DNA of 64,000 nucleotides from Melitaea cinxia (taxonomy: Eukaryota > Arthropoda > Insecta > Lepidoptera > Nymphalidae). A program made the position numbers and the translations under genes. The stretch is taken from the NCBI RefSeq assembly GCF_905220565.1, contig NC_059414.1, positions 8,492,001 through 8,556,000 of the forward strand, in the 5' to 3' direction. Positions 30,801-40,700 of this stretch are shown here, piece by piece. The notes under the pieces are model-generated. The model ran no database searches. It saw only the letters and a program-made list of their open reading frames with translations, and was not told the origin of the DNA. Numbering within the stretch: position 1 is the stretch's first letter; the number at the start of each line of letters is the position of its first letter.

Positions 30801-32187
30801 AAGCTTCCCAATCTTTCTCTAAGCGATTGCACTCTGTCTTTGATTTTTCAATGCTACTTTGTTGTTCAAGTATAGTTGTTTGTGCGTGACGTAGTTCAGT
30901 TTCTAATTTATTTAGAGCTCTTTCCTTATGACTTATTTCTTCCGTTAGCACTTTTATTCTAAAATAAATATAAATTTAAAAAAATATATATACTGTGTGT
31001 TTAATATAAATGATAATTATCAGTTACAATTTACCTCTAAATAGTGCTAAGATTTTCTAAAAATGCCTTACTTAATTAAGCATGTAGCTAAATTATAAGT
31101 TAATTAATAACTTTCTTAAAATAAAAAAATTTTCAACACAAGATACAAAATACAATACCCAATTACTTTAGCAATGGTAACTTTTAAGAAACACTTACTT
31201 ATCTTCAAATTCACTATTTTTATACTCCAACAAGTGGATATTTGTTTCAAAATCTTGATTCTGTTCTTTATATTTACTTTGAACATTTTTGAATTCATTT
31301 TCCTGTGATTTAATCTTCTCAATTTGTGCAACCAATGAATCTTTTTCATCTTGTAGTGTGTAATTTAATTTTTCACTATTTTCGAATTTATTTTGTGTGC
31401 TTTTGAGTTCTGATAACCAATATTTAAATACATTGACATAACAATAAAGTTAAAATAATTAACACAAAACTTATATATTACAAATAAAAACAATTGTGTC
31501 CATACCATCTTCTGTTATACGCAATCTGTCAAGCAGTTCGGAAATTTCTCTGTTCATAACATTAAGTTCATTTTTCAACATTGCATTCTCAACTTCCAAG
31601 TTTTGCATATTATATGCTAATTTTTCACTGTCTATTATTTCTAAGTCTGAAGGTAAACTGAATCCTGAAAAGATATCATAGAAATTAAAAGAAAAGATAT
31701 CATAAAAATTAAAATAGATATAAACATTTGTTTTCAAAAGCCTAACTTAAGTGAGCTTACTTCTATGCCGAAGTCCAAAATGATCAATTCCTTTACTGTC
31801 ATTAAAATCGCCAACTAATGTCTTAGGGCTGTTATTGAGATTATATTGGGCCGTTCTCCGTGTTGGAGACTTTTTTCTAATGTTTTCCTGGATGGTTCTA
31901 GTACTATCTTGATTTTGTTTAATCAAAGATCGCGGTTGATGGGGTTTTGTTGGTGAAGTTTTTACTGTTGGTGCATAATTTGACCTTGGTTCGGGAGTAA
32001 ATATATTCTTTTTTGTATTCTTTGGACTGTTTTTTTTCTTCTGGCCCCATGAACTCTCGTGGTTATATATGATGTCATGTTTTCTTTCTTTCACACCATT
32101 ACTTTGGCGCAGAACCACACCTGTCTGTTCATCGAGGTTGTTGAGCAGGCTTTCCGCCTTGCCAGCAAGATCCGCGAACCACGACAT
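27898..32187 (-). CDS. Golgin84: Golgin-84 (Golgi coiled-coil tether), 3' end not in view
   Basis: Golgin-84 (GOLGA5 in vertebrates) is a Golgi-membrane coiled-coil protein that captures vesicles within the stack. Exons on the minus strand: 32187-31761, 31664-31506, 31409-31199, 30958-30683, 29032-28840 and 28182-27898. All junctions are GT-AG and phases agree (1,1,2,2,0,0), giving 517 codons. The start MSWFADLAGKAESLLNNLD is the diagnostic conserved N-terminus. A basic, Ser/Pro-rich disordered segment follows to about residue 140, then continuous heptad-like coiled coil. KNMLFAKDNEIKSLREG and LTQMLIQKQGKIDTLL are conserved blocks. The C-terminal transmembrane anchor is missing: exon 6 either splices at GTGCGT to an exon not found here, or reads on to TAA at 27886. 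Confidence 0.85.
28183..28839 (-). other. Golgin-84 intron 5
   Basis: Donor GTAGTT, acceptor TTTTCAG. AT-rich; no repeat recognised. Confidence 0.6.
29033..30682 (-). other. Golgin-84 intron 4, with repeats
   Basis: This 1.65-kb intron holds a family D repeat (29215-29490) and, near 30430-30592, a Helitron-like piece ending tgccgggtccgctagt. The rest is AT-rich. Confidence 0.6.
29215..29490 (+). mobile_element. Interspersed repeat family D
   Basis: It runs from gttcggcaaacaagcgtacg to aattcctgctgtgccttacc, with internal palindromes tactgcttgaaaacagta and gagcaggaaattcctgctg. Near-identical copies are at 36086-36355 and, reversed, 50663-50930. No coding capacity; the class (SINE or short DNA element) is undecided. 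Confidence 0.65.
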
Positions 32188-32934
32188 TTATAACAATATT
32201 ATTTATGTTGTTTTAAGTGTTAGAAGTTAGACTTTTCCTTATAAACTGTTCCTCTATCATTTCACTTTCTTATATTAAAATGCACACATATACGCACACA
32301 TCACGTTTAATTTAGTAAATATTTTTATATCAAAACCTTTGTTTTAGCGATCATGAGAAATTTAAGCCTGAAATTAGAAACTAACATGACACAAAACAAT
32401 TTCAGCTTTGTAGACAAGTTGACAGTGACAATGACACGTAAACAAAGTAAGAACATCTGATTTCGTCCTACGTGACAACCGAGGTGACAACCGAAATCAT
32501 CTGTGTCACAAATTAGCCATAGCCATACAATACAACGAAGAAATTGAATTAAAATTGAATTGAAATTAGAAGAGATATTTAATAAAAAATAAAAATGAAC
32601 CGGTATAATATTTCGAACAAGACCACACATTTAATAAATAACGTTATTCAATTTTAATCTGCTTTGAAATCTGATTAAAAATCTAAAATTTACATTTTAA
32701 GTATCTTGACATTATAAATCCAAGTATATTTTCTTCAATCATTTATTTCAAGTAAGAAATGGCCCATAAAAACAATTCATACAAACAAATACAACAAAAA
32801 ATTTAAAATGTCACGATCATAGTTTACTTTTTTTATGAACTGTTTTAATTATACTATAACTATATAACTTATATAACTCTTTATTTAAATTAGTAAAAAC
32901 TGAATTTTCTACAATATTTACTTCAAAAACAGTC
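32188..32934. promoter_or_regulatory. Golgin-84 5' flank
   Basis: No TATA box is evident upstream of the golgin-84 ATG on the minus strand. The interval has a short duplicated motif (gtgacaaccgaggtgacaac at 32472) and is otherwise AT-rich. Promoter location is inferred only from position. Confidence 0.3.
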
Positions 32935-32940
32935 AATTCA

Positions 32941-35164
32941 GGGGGTCTCTTGACATTTGGTGAATGGGCAACTACTGGCATATATAAGAGCAGGCAAAGG
33001 CTTTATGAATTGTACAGTGAAAAAGCCTATAATCATAGTGTATCGTTTGCTTCTTTTATAAGTGCCTACTCAAAAATGTTTAGAAGAGTATGTTCCATGG
33101 CAAAATCCTTGTATATTAAAGACAAAATAAGAAATGCGCATAATAAAATTAAAATGACATGGAACATAATTGCTTGTGAAAGTGGAAGAGTCACAGATCG
33201 CAGCTTCGATTTTAAGTTAAATGTCAATGATAAATTTGTTACCTCAGACCGAGAAGTTGCATCTGAGTTTGAAAAATTTTTCACTGACATTCCGCTTTCA
33301 ACAACGCAATCACTTAATTCGTCTCCAGGCATTGCCGAATTTTTGCTAAAGAAAAACGTTAAAGAATGTAATGTAATATTTACATTTAAACCTGTAAACC
33401 CCAAAGATATAATAATAGCCTTCAGAAGCCTGGACGTCAAGAAAACAGCTGATCTATGGGGTTTATCTGTAAAAGTCGTTAGTTCGATAATTGATGTTGT
33501 CGCACCTCATCTAGCTACTATATTTAATGGCTGTATAGAACATGGTGTGTTTCCTGATCTAATGAAACACAGTAAAGTAATTCCTATTTTTAAATCAGGC
33601 AGTACCCTAGATCCTAATAATTTCAGACCAATTTCAGTACTCCCAACATTTAGTAAAATTTTTGAAAAAATCATCCTCGGGCAAATGTTATCGCATTTTA
33701 ATGCACACAATCTACTACATAAGAAACAGTTTGGTTTTACAAAAGGTCGCTCCACAACAGATGCTAGTGTTGAGCTAATTAGAAATATTTTTGAGGCATG
33801 GGAGAGGTCGCAGGATGCTCTTGGGATATTCTGTGACTTATCCAAGGCCTTTGATTGTGTGCACCATGAGACGTTGATCAGGAAACTGCATCATTATGGG
33901 ATTAGAGATAGGGCACTCAGCCTCCTGAATTCCTATTTGAATAATAGAATACAGAGGGTTGATGTAAATGGTAAGAGATCTCCTGGGGCTCCTCTGGATA
34001 TGGGGGTTCCACAGGGCTCTATCCTTGGCCCATTTCTCTTCCTTATTTACATAAATGATTTGCCATTTTTTGTACAGGACAAGCATGAGATAGTATTGTT
34101 CGCTGATGACACTTCACTTATTTTTAAGGTGAAACGTAATTTACTTATGTACGACGATGTAAACGATGCTCTCTCAAAGGTTGTCTACTGGTTTGATTCA
34201 AATAATTTATTATTAAATAACAAAAAAACAAAATTAATAAAATTCACGACACCTAATGTTAAACTTGTTGATAATGGTGTAGAATTGGGAGGAGAGATGT
34301 TAAAACCGGTGGAGTCCACTAAATTCCTAGGCATCACTATAGATTCGAAATTGCGGTGGGATCTTCATGTTGAGGGGATAGCGAATAGGCTCAGCTCTGC
34401 AGCGTTCGCGGTTAAAAAAATTAGACTTATTACTGACGTAGATACAGCTCGCGTAGTATATTTTAGTTATTTCCATAGCATTATGTCATATGGAATCTTA
34501 TTATGGGGAAATGCAGCTACTGTCAATACTATTTTTGTCCTGCAGAAAAGAGCTATTCGTGCAATTTATAGTTTAGGCCCTAGAGTATCATTAAGAGATA
34601 AGTTTAAAGAAATAAAAATATTGACTGTTGCTTCTCAATATGTGTACGAAAATGTTATGTATGTTCATAAAAATATACACGAATTTCCCAGGAATTGCGA
34701 CATGCATAGCATTAATACTAGGAACAAACATAAACTTGTAGTGCCTGTAACTCGCTTACGCCGAGTCAGTAATTCCTTTTATGGACAATGTATACGCTTA
34801 TACAACAGGCTCCCAGAAAACGTTCAAAAAGCTTCTATTGCTAAATTTAAAAAAATTGTGAAAAAACGATTGTGTAGTAAAGGATATTATTCGATTAATG
34901 ATTTTCTAGAAGACAGTACGCCTTGGGAATGATGTGATCGCTTCCAGGCTATTTCAACTTATAAAATTATTGTTCAATTCGATTTGCTTTGGGAAAAAAA
35001 ACATTACTGTAAAAAAAAATGATATTAGTCCCGCTGAGTTTCTTCCGCCAGTTCTTCTCAGGTCAGAGGCTTCTTCTTTCCGAACTGGTAGTAGACTCAT
35101 GACGTTCAGTAAGAAATTGTAATAATTTTATGCTGAATAAAATATTTTGAATTTGAATTTGAAT
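32941..35164 (+). mobile_element. Jockey-clade LINE family 2, 5'-truncated
   Basis: The element begins gggggtctcttgac after aattca (32935-32940) and ends in a (TTTGAA)n tail (35146-35164), followed by aattca (35165-35170), a likely 6-bp target duplication. Only the reverse transcriptase half of ORF2 and about 210 bp of 3' UTR remain. Confidence 0.75.
32950..34932 (+). CDS. LINE ORF2 fragment: reverse transcriptase, Jockey clade
   Basis: This is a 660-codon frame with no stop. The first codon is TTG and the real ORF2 start, with its endonuclease, is cut off. Reverse transcriptase motifs occur in order: NNFRPISVLPTFSKIFEKII, QFGFTKGRSTTDA, CDLSKAFDCVHHETL (catalytic Asp296), GVPQGSILGPFLFLIYINDL and LFADDTSL (Asp386-Asp387). 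The thumb region FLGITIDSKLRWD and LLWGNAATVNTIFVLQKRAI match the family 1 fragment at 447-1220. An undamaged frame suggests recent insertion, but without endonuclease and a 5' promoter it is unlikely to be autonomous. Confidence 0.85.
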   Translation: MTFGEWATTGIYKSRQRLYELYSEKAYNHSVSFASFISAYSKMFRRVCSMAKSLYIKDKIRNAHNKIKMTWNIIACESGRVTDRSFDFKLNVNDKFVTSDREVASEFEKFFTDIPLSTTQSLNSSPGIAEFLLKKNVKECNVIFTFKPVNPKDIIIAFRSLDVKKTADLWGLSVKVVSSIIDVVAPHLATIFNGCIEHGVFPDLMKHSKVIPIFKSGSTLDPNNFRPISVLPTFSKIFEKIILGQMLSHFNAHNLLHKKQFGFTKGRSTTDASVELIRNIFEAWERSQDALGIFCDLSKAFDCVHHETLIRKLHHYGIRDRALSLLNSYLNNRIQRVDVNGKRSPGAPLDMGVPQGSILGPFLFLIYINDLPFFVQDKHEIVLFADDTSLIFKVKRNLLMYDDVNDALSKVVYWFDSNNLLLNNKKTKLIKFTTPNVKLVDNGVELGGEMLKPVESTKFLGITIDSKLRWDLHVEGIANRLSSAAFAVKKIRLITDVDTARVVYFSYFHSIMSYGILLWGNAATVNTIFVLQKRAIRAIYSLGPRVSLRDKFKEIKILTVASQYVYENVMYVHKNIHEFPRNCDMHSINTRNKHKLVVPVTRLRRVSNSFYGQCIRLYNRLPENVQKASIAKFKKIVKKRLCSKGYYSINDFLEDSTPWE

Positions 35165-35170
35165 AATTCA

Positions 35171-36080
35171 TCGTGTTTTATTTCTATTTTTTATTTTTAT
35201 TTTTTGTATTAATATTTAGTCATTGTCTGCAATGTTTGTGACGTCCCAAATAAATATATTTTTCTTTCTTTCTTCCTTCTTTCAATTTTCCAATTACAGT
35301 AATAGTAATACACATACACTACACATATAATAGAATGGTAGGAAAGTCAAAACTGTACATTGAATATTTTTTTAAAAGAATACTTGGGGTGTGATCTACA
35401 ATCGATACCGAAGCCAAAAATATAATTTTTAGAATTTTTGTCTGTTTGTCTGTTTATCTGTATGTATGTCCGGGATAAACTCAAAAATTACCGCATGGAT
35501 TTACTTCAAATTTCGCACGAATATTATACGAAGTCGGGTCAACATATAGGCTACATATTATCACGCTATCACCTACGGGGAACGAGCAATGAACCTTTAT
35601 TTCCTCAACGCATTCTGTAACAACGTGTAATCTAACGACGCATATTTGAATGTTTTTGTTATTATGTTAATAACCATGCTATATAAGCTAGCTTCACACT
35701 ATAAAAATCACGCAATATAAGTTATTAAGCCGGTAAACATAATTAAATGAATATAAGTAGATAAGACAATTTTAAAGCAGCGCCATCTATGAGATTGTTC
35801 TGTAGATATGAAATGTAAAGAAGAAACGGGTAAATGAATGTTATTTTAAAAGGTATAATCGTAGGTATTTTTTGTGCTGTATAGCGTTCACGAAGACGAC
35901 GTCGTGGGCAGCAGCTAGTAAATAAATAAAAATGCAAATAAAAATAAAATAATTAACTATGTTTTCATTATATTAAAACTAACACAAGTAATAACAATTT
36001 TATAATAATAATAGCCTTTATTTAAATAATCTTATAAAATTATTTTTAACATACTATTGTATAAATACATTTATAAATAT
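35171..36080. other. Gene-poor DNA with a Helitron-like element
   Basis: 35385-35920 has Helitron-like features: 'tttgtctgtttgtctgttt', 'gtcgggtcaacatataggct', and the end gacgtcgtgggcagcagctag then ta. No rolling-circle replicase frame is present. The remainder is AT-rich. Confidence 0.5.
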
Positions 36081-36085
36081 ATATA

Positions 36086-36355
36086 TATTAGCGTACGGCT
36101 CACCTGATGGTAAGAGATTACCGTAGCTTATAGACACCTGCAACACCAGAAGCATCGAAAGCGCATTGCCGACCCAATCCCCAATCCCCCCCCCCCCCCC
36201 AGGAGCTCTGGTCACCTTACTCACCAACAGGAACACAATACTGCTTGAAAACAGTATTATTTTGCTGTGATCTTCTGTAAGGTCGAGGTACTACCCCAGT
36301 CGGGCTGCTCCATATTTTGAGCAGGAAATTCCTGCTGTGCCCTACCTCAGATGCT
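36086..36355 (+). mobile_element. Interspersed repeat family D
   Basis: It closely matches 29215-29490 and includes a C-run of 14 at 36187-36200, likely a slippage site. Confidence 0.7.
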
Positions 36356-36476
36356 CCAAATTTTTTTTTTTAAGTTTTCAGATCGATCTGCCAGCGAAAC
36401 TAACGTTGTCCTTTAATCTGCATGACATTAAACCTTAGGGTGGCAACCGTGGCTGACCGTACATAAAAGCAAAATA

Positions 36477-36797
36477 TGCCATGGATTGTACCTGTTGCGC
36501 TGGCGGTTGCGGGTTCCATCCCCGCACATGACAAACATTTGTATTGGCCATACAGGTGTTTGCCGTGGTCTGGGTGTTTGTGCAGTCCTAGTGGGTCTCC
36601 CTACCGTGCCTCGGAGAGCACGTTAAGCCGTCGGTCCCGGTTGTTATCATGTACACCTCATAGCGATCGTTACCCATAGTAGGGAATATATCCACCAACC
36701 CGCATTGGAGCAGCGTGGTGGATTAAGCTCTGATCCTTCTCCTACATGGGGAAAGAGGCCTATGCCCAGTAGTGGGATATTACAGGCTGAAGCGTAT
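36477..36797 (+). mobile_element. SINE family A, head truncated
   Basis: The B-box region ggttgcgggttccatccccg, middle and 3' end (gggatattacaggctgaagc) are present; the A box is missing. Confidence 0.7.
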
Positions 36798-36799
36798 TA

Positions 36800-37010
36800 T
36801 AAGACCAAAATCATGACAAGTGACTGCAGGTTACCAAGTAGAAAACCAAATCCATTTGTACGATTTTATTTTGTATTACCCACACATTAGGAAATTCTAA
36901 ACATTTTTTAATATCATATCAAAAATCGACCGTTCCAGCGGGGATCGAACCTGCATCTCCGACTGACTGTGTCGGTGCTCTAGCCAATTAAACTATGGAA
37001 CGATGTACCC
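36800..37010 (-). mobile_element. tRNA-like SINE, family E
   Basis: Minus-strand 37002-36931 folds as a tRNA: a perfect 7-bp acceptor stem (cgttcca/tggaacg), D arm with ttaattggctagagca, anticodon arm CCGAC-ACAGTCA-GTCGG and T arm around ggttcgatcc. Base 33 is C instead of U and the T stem has a mismatch. The sequence continues past the 3' end into an AT-rich body, so it is a SINE head or pseudogene rather than a working tRNA. Confidence 0.6.
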
Positions 37011-37619
37011 GCTAGATCAAAATTTGACCCGCTCGGGATACGTATGTATTTGTATTTAAAAACAAATGTTTGAAAATAAAATTACCCTACTACGAATACT
37101 GTTCACAGTTTCTTCATTCTTACATTTTTTATTATACTAAACTCGTTGACAAGCGTGCTCGTTTGACCTAATTTAAAGTTTGTTTTTTTTTCTTGGGGAA
37201 GGAGAAATCTCCAAAATGATGCCCAGCTAGTGGGGAACAGCCGGGGTTATGTGGGATTTTTTAAATATAAATTATAGAGTAGTATCCCTTCCGTCTTTTC
37301 GGACTTCAAATAACCCTATTGTAGTCACTCATTTCATCTGCCAACTTAACAGTCTTTTCATCTACATCGAACACGTCCGTCCACGCGATACCATTTTTGT
37401 ACGAATTCCAAAGTAAATAGACTTCATTTCTGTAAAATACTAACAATTTATTCATTACAGAATTTTTATCTGATCTATCGTTCCATCTTGAAATGTTGTT
37501 TTTGGCTAACTATGTATGACAGATTTTTAATGGAAGCCTAATCAATTATCTAATAGTAAAATCTTAAATAAAAAACTATTTTATTTAAAAAAAAAAGTAA
37601 TATAATTAATAGTAGGTGT
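37011..37619. other. Upstream intergenic DNA of the protease gene
   Basis: A possible LINE 3' scrap in minus orientation lies at 37181-37330 (T-run, then cttggggaaggagaaatctc). Otherwise nothing is recognised. Confidence 0.4.
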
Positions 37620-37757
37620 TAGATATTGATATTTGAGATTATTATCAAATGATAAGGATAACTATGCAATTAAAATGATAAATATTATCGACAGTACCTT
37701 TTATTTATGTTGTGGTAAAGGTATTATAAACAGGATTCGGTTTAAAGATTAGTCAGT
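37620..37757 (+). promoter_or_regulatory. Protease promoter: GATA cluster, TATA box, initiator
   Basis: TATAAA at 37726-37731 is followed 29 bases later by the arthropod initiator TCAGT (37753-37757, A at 37755). The ATG is 14 bases further on. Between 37643 and 37690 there are five GATA or TATC cores (ttatc, gataag, ggataa, gataaa, ttatcg). GATA factors drive insect midgut genes, so gut expression is a reasonable inference. Confidence 0.6.
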
Positions 37758-37768
37758 GTGTGTGAAAG

Positions 37769-40700
37769 ATGTGGCTAGTGACAATTTGCCTAGTCGCATT
37801 CGCGGCCCAACGGGTAAGAAAATTACTAATATATATTTTTAGTACGAAAATTGCTTTTTACAATTGGCAGCTGTTATTTCGTCTCCCAGTAAACGATAGA
37901 AAGTAAAAAAAATAGAATTCTTTAAGAACAGGATGACAGAACAATTAATCTGCCTGACCTGCGATACATGCAATAACGAAGGAATCAAGGAACAGATCAT
38001 ACGTTCCTGTTATTTTTATAGATATTAGCGTGTGCTGAAATATCTACGTGTTTAATTTAACGTTGTTCGGATAGCTCTAACGAAATTTCTTTTAGAATTT
38101 ACCTTATTCAATTTAATAACAATATTTTTAACGCGTGGGCGCGTTGGCGTAACGGTCACAGCACTGGTTTGTTGCTGTTGCGCTGGCGATTGCGGGTTCG
38201 ATCCCCGCACATGACAAACATTTGTATTGGCCATAAATATATTTGCCGTGGTCTGGGTGTTTGTGCAGGTTCCGGTTGTTATCATGTATACCTGATAGCG
38301 ATCGTTACTCATAGTAGGGAATATATCCGCCAACCCGCATTAGAGCAGCGTGGTGGATTAAGCTCTGATCCTTCTCCTACATGGGGACAGAGGCCTATGT
38401 CCAGCTGTGGGATATTACATTCTAAATTTTTATATATTACAGGTCTCAGCCCAGTATGAACCAGTATACATAGAAAATGCCGACCCTGAAGGTAATGGTA
38501 ATACATGATTATTTTCATAACAAACGAGAATACATCGACTTTAAGCAACTTAAAAAAAAGAGGAGGTTCTTAATTCGGCTATATTTTTTTATGTACTTAT
38601 GTTACCTCATAACTTTTGACTGGGTAGTCCGATTTCGATATTTATTTATTTTTTTAATCGAAAGGTGCTGCGTGTCAGTGAAATTTAAATATTTTCCCAT
38701 TTAAATATAATTAAGATCTGAGAAGTACATTTTGAATTATCGCTAATAATGCGTATTTGCTGGACTATTTTTTCATCGACCGATCTTCTTAATCTTAATA
38801 TATATAAATTACGCGTCACGTTGTTTGTCCCCGATGGAGTACTACTTAACCGATTTTAATGAAATTTGCACACCGTTTGCACTTCGATCCAACTTGAAAG
38901 ATATTATATTTTATTCCGATATAAATAATTATTATATTCACAAAAAACGTAAGGAATTCGTTAGGCCAGATAGTATATACCTATATTATATAAATTACGC
39001 GTCACGTTGTGTGTCCGCGACGGAATAACTACTTAACCGATTTAAATGGAATTTGCACACCGCGTGCAACTGGATCCAACTTGAAAGATAGGATTAATTT
39101 TATTTTGACACATGTAATTATTATATTTAAGAAAATATAAGGTGGTACGAAGGTCGCCAGATCAGCTAGTATTATATTATATATCTCATAACTTTTTACT
39201 GGATGTACTGATTTTGATCATTTTTTCCTTAATCGAAAACTAGAGAGTGTTAATCGATGTAATTGAAGTTGGTTTTTTTTTCGTTCGTAAGTAAATACAA
39301 TTATATTTTTTTAGAAACCTTGTCCTAACAACAACGAACACAAAATATAATTATACAATTTAATGCAGTCGTAAAGAAATTCAGCGATTAATTTTTACTT
39401 ATATATCTAAATGAAAAGAAACGTACGTAACAAATTATTTAAAAGTACCTACTTAAATTATTTATCAATTTTATCCACGATCTGTGATTTTTTTTAATCA
39501 GATTTTTTTATTTTTGTCGGTTGATCCGACAAACAGATATGAAAACTTGATAAAAATAATAATGATGACTACTACAACAGATTTTAATTTAGGTGTAATT
39601 AATTTAATCTCTTTCGTCACCTAATTGTCAGAATTATTGTTATTACTTATACCATACAAATACCGTTTTCCGCGAATGCTTTTAGCGATAGATCACAGTA
39701 TACTTAGTACATACTTAAATTTTATTATGAGTATCGTACATCAGGTAAAAGTCTTAATATGTTTTTATTTTAATACGAAACATATCTGCAGATCTAATAG
39801 ACACGTCTTTACTAAGGGGTATAACTTACAACCCCTTTTCATTCCCTTCAAGATATTATTTTTGAAGTGAAACTTTATGTATCTTTTTATGTAATATGCT
39901 TTCGAATAATAAGCTTTAGCTAATAATTTCTTTTTAATCAGTCTGTCAACCATAAAATGTTATTTTATAAATATCTTTAGGTTAGAAATCTAAAGATCCC
40001 TTTTTTTATTTGTGTGAACACTTATTTAAGTATAGCGAACGCATAAGATTTAAGATAAATCTAAACAAAAATAATTCTTATCCTTACAGGGGCACAGTCT
40101 CGTATCGTATCTGGTTGGGAGGCACAACCAGGTCAGCACCCTCACCAAGTTTCCCTACGGATGGTTAACAGATTAGGAACTGTAACTGGCTGCGGAGGAA
40201 ATGTTATTCACAGAGAATGGCTACTGACTGCAGCTCACTGTACTGCTTCGTGAGTATTAAAAGAAATATTGTTGACAGTACATGGTATGTACATATCACA
40301 AGTCAAGTAAAATGTGACTGTGTCGCACTCTTACGCGGGCCTTTGCAACGATACCGATAACGTTACCTCTGACGTCACTAAATAAAGATGTTTTTACTAA
40401 CACCCCTTAGACGTTTTTAGGCGTTACACACCTCCCATACATTTATGTCTTTGTTTATTTATCGTGACGCATTTCCGTTTCATTAAATTTCAAATCACAA
40501 CTATTGACGATGACATCTACATCTGATAGTATCTATATTTTTTTTTGTCTTATCAGTTTTAAGTACATAATATTAAAACTTAAAATTTTTACTTCAATGT
40601 ATCATAATGGGAATGGTCTGTTTATAATATTATCAATGATATATTTCAGCCAAGTTTCATTGATAGTACGCGCTGGACTTGTCCACATGACCCGTCCTGA

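Noticed and set aside
36931..37002. Functional tRNA gene
   Set aside because: Base 33 is not U, the T stem has a mismatch, and the sequence continues as a repeat body; treated as a SINE head.
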